In this document: positions 49,374-56,202 of the stretch, piece by piece
Layout of the letters: each line of letters begins with the position of its first letter
Numbering within the stretch: position 1 is the stretch's first letter
Assembly: GCF_003696285.1 (NCBI RefSeq)
Contig: NZ_RFFL01000004.1
Location: 124,001-188,000 of the forward strand
Reading direction: 5' to 3'
Length of the DNA: 64,000 nt
Origin: Stutzerimonas nitrititolerans
GTDB lineage: Bacteria; Pseudomonadota; Gammaproteobacteria; Pseudomonadales; Pseudomonadaceae
Notes under the pieces: model-generated
The model's database searches: none
What the model was told of the DNA's origin: nothing
The model's input: only the letters and a program-made list of their open reading frames with translations
Made by a program: the position numbers and the translations under genes

Positions 49374-49708
49374 GAAGCAGCAAACTCGCCAGGCCGGCCT
49401 TCATGATCCACAACGAAAAAGACCACGCCGAGGCGTGGTCTTTTCGATTCGGTCAGCCGATGGTAACGGCTTCTTCTCGCGGCGCCTCGTGAGTGCCGGG
49501 GGCCCGGACCGTCGACCAGGGTAAGGTCTTCGGCAGTCATGGCGGGATCGCTTGCCAGGACCGTTCTTGCCGGGGGCTGAAGTTGAATAAAGCTTACGCC
49601 CCGCCAGGCGAAAGATGTTTGCGAATATTGCTGATAACAGCCCCTCTTGCGCAATTAATGCCAAACGCATGATGATTCGCCGCAACCAAACAACGCCCGG
49701 GTATCGAA
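49374..49708. other. 335-base gap between the CDF and Lrp genes
   Basis: Holds the bidirectional terminator and, on the minus strand between 49540 and 49453, a possible 28-codon reading frame that needs one base removed from a run of five C to be continuous. Otherwise no gene is seen; the Lrp gene has its own upstream region of about 150 bases. Confidence 0.6.
49416..49444. terminator. Bidirectional Rho-independent terminator
   Basis: AAAAAGACCACGCC-GAG-GCGTGGTCTTTT is a perfect 13-bp stem with T-runs on both strands, 43 bases after the CDF stop. It also stands 9 bases beyond a possible short minus-strand reading frame at 49453-49540. It should terminate transcription from either direction. 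Confidence 0.93.
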
Positions 49709-50188
49709 ATGAGCAAACTGGACCGCTATGACCTGCGCATCCTCGCCGAATTGCAGCATGACGCGCGCATCTCCAACCAGGACCTGGCCGAACGCATCGG
49801 GCTGTCGCCCTCGCCCTGCTCACGGCGAGTCAAGCAGCTCGAGGACGATGGCTATATCGCGCGCCAGGTCGCCCTGCTGGACCGCAAGCAGCTCGGCCTG
49901 ACGCTGACCGCCTACGTGCTGATCGGCATGGATCGCCATACACCGGAGCGCTTCGAGCATTTCGAAGCCGTGATCGGCAAATGTCCCCAAGTGCTCGAAT
50001 GCAGCCTGGTCACCGGAATGGACGCCGACTACCAGTTGAAGGTGGTGGTGCCCGACATGGATCACTACCAGCAATTCCTGCTGGGTACCCTGACCCGTAT
50101 CGAAGGCGTTTCCAGCGTGCGTTCGAGCTTCGTGCTGCGCCAGGTGGTTTCCAGTACCGAGCTGCCGCTGGAGCACTTGCGAAGCTGA
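49709..50188 (+). CDS. Lrp/AsnC-family transcriptional regulator
   Basis: 159-residue regulator. The N-terminal winged helix is KLDRYDLRILAELQHDARISNQDLAERIGLSPSPCSRRVKQLEDDG (cited in parts), with SPSPCSRRV as recognition helix. The C-terminal RAM domain (LGLTLTAYVLIGMDRH then ECSLVTGMDADYQLKVVVPD and FLLGTLTRIEGVSSVRSSFVL) binds amino acids and makes octamers. Neighbouring genes are a terminator upstream and a globin gene downstream, with no obvious target adjacent. Effector unknown. Confidence 0.9.
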   Translation: MSKLDRYDLRILAELQHDARISNQDLAERIGLSPSPCSRRVKQLEDDGYIARQVALLDRKQLGLTLTAYVLIGMDRHTPERFEHFEAVIGKCPQVLECSLVTGMDADYQLKVVVPDMDHYQQFLLGTLTRIEGVSSVRSSFVLRQVVSSTELPLEHLRS

Positions 50189-50346
50189 GACACAGCTCAC
50201 ACCTCTTACCCAGGCATTTCGAAGGGTTACTTCCTATAATCCGCGCCCCTCTGCCGGCCCGCCCTCGGACAGCCTCCGCTGGGCGACCGAGCACCCTATC
50301 GCCTCGCGCCGCAGCAGGCGCGCCTTCGTCAGCCACAGGAATGCCC

Positions 50347-50739
50347 ATGAAAAACACCAACCGCGTCATGCAAAGCTACGGCCGCTGCTGCGCGAGCCCC
50401 GGCTTCTTCGACGACTTCTATACGACCTTTCTGGCCAGCTCACCCGCCGTGCGGGAGAAGTTCGCCCAGAGCGACATGGCGGCGCAGAAGCATCTGCTGC
50501 GAGCCGGCATTCTCAACCTGGTGCTGTTCGCGCGCGGCATGCCGGACACCAAGCTTCGCGCCCTTGGCAAGAGCCATTCGCGCGAAGGCTTCGACATTCA
50601 TCCGCAGCTTTACGACATCTGGCTTGAATCCCTGCTGCAGACCATACGCCAGCATGATCCGGAGCTGCAGCAGCAGGATCAGCTGGCCTGGACCGAAGTG
50701 CTCGGCAAGGGCATCGACATCATCAAGTCCTACTACTGA
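50347..50739 (+). CDS. Single-domain globin
   Basis: 130-residue bacterial globin-family protein. MQSYGRCCASPGFFDDFYTTFLASSPAVREKFAQSDMAAQKHLL and SHSREGFDIHPQLYDIWLESLLQTI (cited in parts) give the globin helices, with a distal-side region near residues 40-45 and a likely proximal His in DIHPQLY. Length is that of a lone globin domain rather than a flavohaemoglobin. I chose ATG 50347 because AGGA lies 7 bases upstream; a Met two codons earlier lies too close. Oxygen/NO binding is inferred from the family. Confidence 0.8.
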   Translation: MKNTNRVMQSYGRCCASPGFFDDFYTTFLASSPAVREKFAQSDMAAQKHLLRAGILNLVLFARGMPDTKLRALGKSHSREGFDIHPQLYDIWLESLLQTIRQHDPELQQQDQLAWTEVLGKGIDIIKSYY

Positions 50740-50809
50740 TCCCGTGCCGATTCGCTCGTGAGCCCGGTCGCCAGAGGCTCACCGCTTTTCGCTCACCACG
50801 ACGAAACGA

Positions 50810-51078
50810 TAGGGTCTGTTGCCATTTCGTTCGCGGTCGCGCCGGGGCCGGTTTTTGCGCGAGGCAAGGCATGAGGAGAGAAATTTGGTCATCCAAATGA
50901 GCGACGAATAACGCCGCATCGCGCAAAAACAGGCCCGGCCCAAAGGGTTGCGCGTCAAATATCGCCATGCGGCGTTGCGGGACTTGGCAAGGGAATGACC
51001 ATTGCCTGCGCCCCGCGCCTTGCCTGGCGATATTTGACGCAGCAACGCGGCCCGCGACGAAACGACAACAGACCCTAA
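50810..51078. mobile_element. MITE-like element with TAGGGTCTGTTG terminal inverted repeats
   Basis: A 269-bp unit bounded by TAGGGTCTGTTGCCATTTCG and its reverse complement CGAAACGACAACAGACCCTA, about 20 bp with two mismatches. Inside are further paired blocks: GCGCGAGGCAAGGCATGAG... , GCGCAAAAACAGGCCCGGCC and TGGCGATATTTGACGC versus GCGTCAAATATCGCCA. No gene fits inside, so it is non-autonomous. It lies between the globin gene and the DUF2788 gene. Shorter relatives are at 38299-38358 and 51382. Confidence 0.8.
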
Positions 51079-51165
51079 GGCTCCTGCAAGCCCCGGTGCG
51101 GGCGTATACTACGCCGCGCGCCGGCCTGCCGAGCGTGATTCGTCGATGCCAGTCAGGAGAACCAT

Positions 51166-51384
51166 GTGGAACCCGAAGTATTCGAAAAGTGGATGATGAT
51201 CGCCCTCGTCGGCGGGTTGATCGCCTTCATGGCCTTCATCATCTGGGACCTGGCGAAGAAATCGAAGGCTGGCCGCCTGGGCACCGCGATCCTCTTCCTG
51301 GGCCTGGGGCTGTGCCTGTTCGCCTTCCTCGCCAAGCCGGTCATCGGCTACATCATCGAAGTATCCCAGGGCATTCCGCACTAG
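51166..51384 (+). CDS. DUF2788-family membrane protein
   Basis: 72-residue protein with two membrane segments (about residues 12-28 and 40-62) and a short basic loop, KKSKAGRLG. Family DUF2788 is conserved in pseudomonads with unknown function. I take GTG at 51166 as start because AGGAGA lies 6 bases upstream; an ATG two bases earlier is out of frame. The stop codon TAG at 51382-51384 is the first three bases of a TAGGGTCTGTTG repeat terminus, so the gene end is defined by that repeat. Confidence 0.8.
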   Translation: MEPEVFEKWMMIALVGGLIAFMAFIIWDLAKKSKAGRLGTAILFLGLGLCLFAFLAKPVIGYIIEVSQGIPH

Positions 51385-51402
51385 GGTCTGTTGCCATTTC
51401 GT
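51382..51402. repeat. Single TAGGGTCTGTTGCCATTTCG repeat terminus supplying a stop codon
   Basis: TAGGGTCTGTTGCCATTTCG at 51382-51401 is identical to the first 20 bases of the element at 50810. The first TAG is the stop codon of the DUF2788 gene. No inverted partner follows before the kinase gene stop at 51428. Confidence 0.88.
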
Positions 51403-51427
51403 CCGCGACCGAGCCGGAGCCTGACGG

Positions 51428-52798
51428 TCAGGTACAGGTCGAACGCGCCGCGCCTTCGCGGGCCAATACGATACGCAACACGTTCGCTCGCCCGCTGACG
51501 AACCCCACCCGCCCGCCGGCGTTCTCGACGATCCGCCGGACGATGGCCAGGCCCAGGCCGGTGCCCTCGCTGCCCTGGCGGCCCTTGCGGAAGCGCTGGA
51601 ACATCGCCTCCTGCAGCTCTGATGGCACGCCGTCACCCTGATCGGCGATGTCCAGAATCACCTCGTCGCCCTGCGCGCGAAGCGTCAGCCGCACTTCGCC
51701 AGCGCCGTGCACCAGGGCGTTTTCCAGCAGGTTGACCAGCGCCTCGCGCAACTGGTCGGGGTTGCCGCGGCATTCCAGGCCTTCGGCGATATCCACTTCA
51801 ATACTGCGCCCCTGGGCCTCGAACAGCGGTAGCAGCGCCGCCGTGGCCTCGCGGGCCACGCGCGAGACGTTCGCCCGCTGGAGCGGCCCGTCGCGGCGCT
51901 CCACGGCGGCGCCATCCTGACGCGCCAGTTCCAGCAGTTGCCCCACCAGCCGGCGCATCTGGCGCATTTCCATGTTCAGCGCCGGCCAGTCGGGCTGCCC
52001 TGTCTGGCGGGCATCCTGCAGACGCAGATCCAGCACCGTCAGCGGTGTACGCAGCTCATGGGCGGCATCGGCGACGAAGCGCCGCTCGGCGGCATAGGCC
52101 GCGGCGAGCCGGTCGAGTGCGCTGTTCGCCGCTTCGGCCAGCGGATGAACTTCCCGCGGCAGATCGTCGAGCGGAATGCGCCGTTGCGGCTCGTCCGGGC
52201 CAATTCCCCGCGCCAGCAAGGCGGCGCGGCGCACCGGGCGCAATGTCCAGTCGAGCAATAGCAGGATCAGCACGACCGAGATCAGCCCCAGCGGCAGCAT
52301 GATCACCAGGCTCTGGCGCAGGCGGTCCTGCAGCAGGTCGTCGAGCAGCTCGCGCTCGGCGGCATCGTTGCGCGAGACCATCAGGATGGCGCCGTCTTCC
52401 AGGCGCACCGGCACATTGACCACCCGCCCGCCGTAGGGGCTCCAGCGCCACCAGCCCGGCTCGCGCTCCAGCAGCTCGGTGCGCAGCCGCCGTGGGCGCT
52501 TCAGATTCTCGGAAAACCACAGCAGCTGCCCATCGGCCGAATACAGGGTGTAGCCCAGCTCGGCACCGGCGTAGTCGCGCGGCAACGTGCTCAGGTCGCT
52601 GTCGCTGCGCAACCCCTCGCTGACCGCCCGCGCCTGGAGCGACAGCACCACGCGCCGCAATTCGTCCCGGGTGCCGTACAGGTGCACGGCGATGTTGCCG
52701 AACCCCAGCATGAACACCACCAGCAGTGCGACCAGGATGCGTCGATACAGGCTGCGCCGCTTCGGTGCCGTCAGGTTCACGTCAGACAGGGATGACAT
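51428..52798 (-). CDS. Two-component sensor histidine kinase
   Basis: 456-residue membrane kinase. An N-terminal membrane segment is at about residues 19-40 and a second at about 155-180, bounding a periplasmic sensing region of about 115 residues, then a HAMP-like linker, the dimerisation box with phosphoacceptor His247 in DAAHELRTPLTVLDL, and the ATPase with N box near 360 (LVNLLENALVHGAG), DIADQGDGVP and GTGLGLAIVRRIVENAGG. It is probably partner of the OmpR-type regulator at 55049-55729; the two are separated by a divergently transcribed CirA-like receptor. The arrangement recalls the pirRS/pfeRS receptor systems of Pseudomonas. Confidence 0.88.
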   Translation of the reverse strand: MSSLSDVNLTAPKRRSLYRRILVALLVVFMLGFGNIAVHLYGTRDELRRVVLSLQARAVSEGLRSDSDLSTLPRDYAGAELGYTLYSADGQLLWFSENLKRPRRLRTELLEREPGWWRWSPYGGRVVNVPVRLEDGAILMVSRNDAAERELLDDLLQDRLRQSLVIMLPLGLISVVLILLLLDWTLRPVRRAALLARGIGPDEPQRRIPLDDLPREVHPLAEAANSALDRLAAAYAAERRFVADAAHELRTPLTVLDLRLQDARQTGQPDWPALNMEMRQMRRLVGQLLELARQDGAAVERRDGPLQRANVSRVAREATAALLPLFEAQGRSIEVDIAEGLECRGNPDQLREALVNLLENALVHGAGEVRLTLRAQGDEVILDIADQGDGVPSELQEAMFQRFRKGRQGSEGTGLGLAIVRRIVENAGGRVGFVSGRANVLRIVLAREGAARSTCT

Positions 52799-52811
52799 AG
52801 TTGCGACCCTT

Positions 52812-52830
52812 AATAATGAGATTCATTACC
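52812..52830. promoter_or_regulatory. Fur box upstream of the CirA-like receptor
   Basis: AATAATGAGATTCATTACC matches the 19-base Fur consensus GATAATGATAATCATTATC at 15 positions. It lies 33 bases upstream of the receptor ATG at 52863 and just upstream of the kinase gene start at 52798 on the other strand. It could repress both when iron is plentiful. Confidence 0.75.
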
Positions 52831-52862
52831 ATTCTTACTTGAAACACCGGGGAGTTCGCTTC

Positions 52863-54854
52863 ATGTCTGCGCTGCACATACGTCACCGTCTTTTCCTTCG
52901 CTCCACGCTTGCCATCGCCATCACCGTCTGTGCAGCTCCGCACGCTGCGGCAGCCGACGCCAAGGCCGTCAATCTCGACGACATCGTCGTTACCGCGGCG
53001 GGCTACGAACAGCAACTGATCGACGCGCCGGCTTCGATCACGGTCATCCGCAAGGAGCAGCTGGAAGGCAAATACTACCGTGACGTGACCGATGCGCTGC
53101 AGGACATTCCCGGCGTGTCCATCGAGGGCGGTGCCGGCGGCAAGCTGGAGTCGACCTCGATCAACATCCGCGGCCTGGGCGAGGAGTACACCCTGTTCCT
53201 GGTCAACGGCAAACCGCTGGGCTCTTCTGGCGAGGCCTATTACAACGGTTTCGGCAGCGCCACCCAGTTCGGCTGGCTGCCGCCGATGTCGGCCATCGAG
53301 CGTATCGAGGTGATCCGCGGGCCCATGTCCTCGCTGTACGGCTCCAGCGCGCTGGCGGGGGTGATCAATATCATCACCAAGAAGGCCACCGCCCGCGAAT
53401 GGTCCGGCAGCATCAGCTACGACCGGCTGCTGCACGAGGATAGCGACGCCGGCCCCGCCAACCAGGCGCGCTACTACCTGAGCGGCCCGCTGCTGCAGGA
53501 CCACCTGGCCCTGAGCCTGTATGGCTCGCGCAACCATCGCGACGAGGACGAGATCACAGGCGGCTATGCGCAGAAGACCAGCATCGACAACACCGCGCTG
53601 CTCGACATCGTGCTCAACGAGATGCACAGCTTCCAGCTGGAAGCCGGCCGTGGCGAAAGCGACAACGAGCGCACCGAGAAGAGTGGCGCCGCCGGCGAGA
53701 TGGACAACGTCCGCACCCATTATGGCGTCAGCCATGCGTTGAACTGGGGCAACGATTTCCATACCGACACCTTCTTCATCAGCGAAGAGGTGGAGATCGA
53801 GAACGGCGCGGCCTACTCCGAATATTCCAGCACCCTGCTCAACAGCAAGACAGTGCTGCCGTTCGAACGCCACACCATGACCCTGGGCGGCGAGTACAAG
53901 TGGGAAACCACCGACCACGACACCGGCCGCTTCTACGGCAGCGACATGGAGCTGGAGCGCTGGCAACGCGCGCTGTTCGTCGAGGACGAATACTACCTGA
54001 CCGACGCGTTTTCGCTGACCGCCGGCCTGCGCTATGACGAGAACGAGCACTACGGCGAGGAGTTCACCCCGCGCCTGTACGGCGTCTATCGCTTCAGCGA
54101 CGAATGGGTGCTCAAGGGCGGTGTCAGCGGCGGCTACAAGACGCCGACCCTGAAGCAGGCCGACAGCAGCATCGTCGAGAACGCCGGCCGCGGCCGCTCC
54201 TACGACATGGGCAACACCGCGCTCAAGCCGGAGAACAGCGTCAACTACGAGATGGGCCTGATGTGGGATGCAACCAACGGCATCCGCTCGGGCGTCACCG
54301 TGTTCTACACCGAGTTCGAGGACAAGATCGGCAAGCGCCTGTACTGTACCAGCCCCGCCAGCGCGCCGGCCTGTACCGTCAACGGCATCGCACCGCGCCA
54401 GACCATCAACCAGTACATCAACCAAGACGCCGCCGAGCTGCGTGGCGTTGAAGCCTTCTTCAACACGCCGCTGGGCGAGACGCTGGACCTGAGGGTCAAC
54501 TACACCTTCTCCGACAGCGAGATCACCGAGTCCGAGGCCTCTCCGGACGATATCGGCAAGCCGTTCAACAACCTGCCCAAGCACATGTTCAACGTCGGCC
54601 TGGACTGGCGCACCAGCGACGCCCTGAGTTTCTGGACGAAGGCGCGCTACAAGAGCAAGACGGTTTCCGACGAGGATCTGCAACAGCGTCCGGCCTACAC
54701 CCTGGTCGACCTGGGCGGCCTGTACCGGATGAGCGAGAACATGGACGTCTACGCCGGCCTCTACAACGTCTTCGACAAGGAGGTCTCCAGCACCGACTAC
54801 GGCAAGACCCTGGATGGCCGCCGGCTCAACGTCGGGGTGGCGCTGAGCTTCTGA
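52863..54854 (+). CDS. CirA-like TonB-dependent catecholate siderophore receptor
   Basis: 663-residue receptor, the length of E. coli CirA, whose layout it follows. Signal peptide at residues 1-31 (ITVCAAPHAAAA), plug start NLDDIVVTAAGYEQQLIDAPASITVI with TonB box near DDIVVTA, GPMSSLYGSSALAGVINIITKKA near 157, and a beta barrel ending VGVALSF. YDENEHYGEEFTPRLYG, GGVSGGYKTPTLKQAD and NVGLDWRTSDALSFW match conserved barrel positions. Substrates are probably catecholates or their breakdown products. A Fur box lies in the promoter, and a histidine kinase and response regulator flank it in the opposite orientation. Start ATG 52863 begins the signal sequence. Confidence 0.88.
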   Translation: MSALHIRHRLFLRSTLAIAITVCAAPHAAAADAKAVNLDDIVVTAAGYEQQLIDAPASITVIRKEQLEGKYYRDVTDALQDIPGVSIEGGAGGKLESTSINIRGLGEEYTLFLVNGKPLGSSGEAYYNGFGSATQFGWLPPMSAIERIEVIRGPMSSLYGSSALAGVINIITKKATAREWSGSISYDRLLHEDSDAGPANQARYYLSGPLLQDHLALSLYGSRNHRDEDEITGGYAQKTSIDNTALLDIVLNEMHSFQLEAGRGESDNERTEKSGAAGEMDNVRTHYGVSHALNWGNDFHTDTFFISEEVEIENGAAYSEYSSTLLNSKTVLPFERHTMTLGGEYKWETTDHDTGRFYGSDMELERWQRALFVEDEYYLTDAFSLTAGLRYDENEHYGEEFTPRLYGVYRFSDEWVLKGGVSGGYKTPTLKQADSSIVENAGRGRSYDMGNTALKPENSVNYEMGLMWDATNGIRSGVTVFYTEFEDKIGKRLYCTSPASAPACTVNGIAPRQTINQYINQDAAELRGVEAFFNTPLGETLDLRVNYTFSDSEITESEASPDDIGKPFNNLPKHMFNVGLDWRTSDALSFWTKARYKSKTVSDEDLQQRPAYTLVDLGGLYRMSENMDVYAGLYNVFDKEVSSTDYGKTLDGRRLNVGVALSF

Positions 54855-54894
54855 GAGCCTTTACACGATCTTGCGAGCTAGAGCCATGCAAGGC

Positions 54895-55008
54895 AAAAAC
54901 AGGTGAGGAAGCGGAGTTTACGGATGTAAATGAGCATGACTCACTTCGTTCGCCCTTCGGGCCGCGCTCAAGCGCGTTAGCCGCAAGCGGCTTGCCGAAC
55001 CTGTTTTT
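54895..55008. repeat. AAAAACAGGT...ACCTGTTTTT inverted-repeat element
   Basis: AAAAACAGGT at 54895-54904 is matched by ACCTGTTTTT at 54999-55008, about 94 bases apart, with inner palindromes GCCGCAAGCGGC and GCGCTCAAGCGC. The interior phrase AGCGGAGTTTACGGATGTAA is a common pseudomonad repeat segment. It lies between the receptor and regulator genes, whose 3' ends meet here, so it may act as a terminator for both. Confidence 0.7.
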
Positions 55009-55048
55009 AACGCAGCAGGGCCGACGCGCAGCAGATCCGAGGCCTCGC

Positions 55049-55729
55049 TCAGGAAGCGTTCGCCACCAGCCGATAACCCAGCCCGCGCAGGGTCTCGATG
55101 CTGCTGTCGGCGCCGGCCGCCAGCAGCTTGCGCCGCAGCCGCGAGACCAGCGCCTCGATGGCATTCGGCGTGACGGCGGCGTCCAGCGAATACAGGCGTT
55201 CTTCCAGATGATCCTTGATCACCACCCGTGGCGCGCTGCGCAGCAGCTCGCCGAGCAGTGCCACCTCCCGCTTCGACAGAAGCAGCGGGCGCTGCGCGAC
55301 CTGCACGTCACGGGTGTCCGGGCAGAGGCTGAGGTTGCCCAGGCGCAGACGTCGTTCGCTGCGCATGCCGGGGCGGCGCAGCACCGCACGCAGGCGCGCC
55401 TCCAGTTCGGGCATCTCGAACGGCTTGAGCAGGTAATCGTCGGCACCGGCATCGAGGCCCGCGACGCGGCTTTCCAGCGCGTCGCAGGCGGTGAGGATGA
55501 TACAGGGCAGGTCGTTGTTGCGCGTCGCACTGCGCGCCGCAAGCAGCGACAGACCGTGCATGTCGGGCAGACCGAGGTCGAGGATCATCGCGTCGTAGCG
55601 GCTGAGGCCCAGCATCGCCTGGGCCTGGCGACCGTGTTCGGCCGTATCGACGACGAAACCGGCACGTTGCAGATGTTTGTGCAGCAGCCCGCGCAGCGCC
55701 GGATGGTCTTCAACGACAAGCAATTTCAT
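55049..55729 (-). CDS. OmpR-family response regulator
   Basis: 226-residue two-component regulator. The receiver has acidic Glu7-Asp8, phosphoacceptor Asp51 in ILDLGLPDMHG and Lys at about 101 in LLKPFEMPEL. The C-terminal OmpR-type winged helix runs from about residue 130 (LLLSKREVALLGELLR, then APRVVIKDHLEERLYS and AIEALVSRLRRKL with recognition helix, GLGYRLVA at the end). It should be paired with the kinase at 51428-52798, and the receptor between them is the likely target. Promoter-proximal Fur-like sequence lies 84 bases upstream. Confidence 0.9.
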   Translation of the reverse strand: MKLLVVEDHPALRGLLHKHLQRAGFVVDTAEHGRQAQAMLGLSRYDAMILDLGLPDMHGLSLLAARSATRNNDLPCIILTACDALESRVAGLDAGADDYLLKPFEMPELEARLRAVLRRPGMRSERRLRLGNLSLCPDTRDVQVAQRPLLLSKREVALLGELLRSAPRVVIKDHLEERLYSLDAAVTPNAIEALVSRLRRKLLAAGADSSIETLRGLGYRLVANAS

Positions 55730-55812
55730 GAGCGTTACCGGGGCCCGGACCGGTGTCAGGCTCCGGTCAGCCAGTGCTGGGATAGTGAATGCCAATCGGA
55801 TTGATTGAAACA

Positions 55813-55831
55813 TATTATGATTATTATTCTT
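55813..55831. promoter_or_regulatory. Fur-like box between the regulator and the PepSY operon
   Basis: TATTATGATTATTATTCTT matches 13 of 19 bases of the Fur consensus GATAATGATAATCATTATC. It lies 51 bases upstream of the DUF3649 gene start (55882, plus) and 84 bases upstream of the response-regulator start (55729, minus). It is placed to link this operon and the regulator to iron supply. Confidence 0.6.
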
Positions 55832-55881
55832 ATTTCCACAAAAATTCCAGCTACTTCCGCGACAGACAGGCAGGGCACGAC

Positions 55882-56202
55882 ATGCTCTCGCTGACCCGCA
55901 TCGCCTCCGCCTGGACGGATGCTCCGCGGCTACGCCAGCGCCTCGCCATCGCCTCGCGGACGATTCTCGCCATTTTCGGCGGCTACGCATTCGCTGCGCT
56001 GGCCACCGCGAGCCTGGCCCTGGCATTGCCACTGACGCGACCGCAGGCGGTGCTCGCCGCCACCCTGTCGTCGTTCGCCCTGTATTGCGCCCTGGTGATC
56101 TGGGCCTTCGCCGCCGCCAGCGCGACACGCGCCTGGTTGGTGGCCGGCGCGCTCTGCTGCCTGCCGGCGGCCCACCTGCTGCTGACCGGAGCCCGGCCAT
56201 GA
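55882..56202 (+). CDS. DUF3649-family membrane protein
   Basis: 106-residue protein with three predicted membrane segments (about residues 26-46, 52-74, 80-102) after a short basic N-terminus. It resembles the DUF3649 proteins that precede PepSY-type iron-reductase-like genes. Its stop overlaps the PepSY gene start as ATGA. The ATG at 55882 begins MLSLTRIASAW. No function is known; location implies a role in iron reduction or siderophore release at the inner membrane. Confidence 0.78.
   Translation: MLSLTRIASAWTDAPRLRQRLAIASRTILAIFGGYAFAALATASLALALPLTRPQAVLAATLSSFALYCALVIWAFAAASATRAWLVAGALCCLPAAHLLLTGARP

Noticed and set aside
52782..54683. 633-codon minus-strand frame opposite the CirA-like receptor
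   Set aside because: Low-complexity Ala/Gly/Arg composition and overlap with a clear TonB receptor show that it is an antisense shadow.
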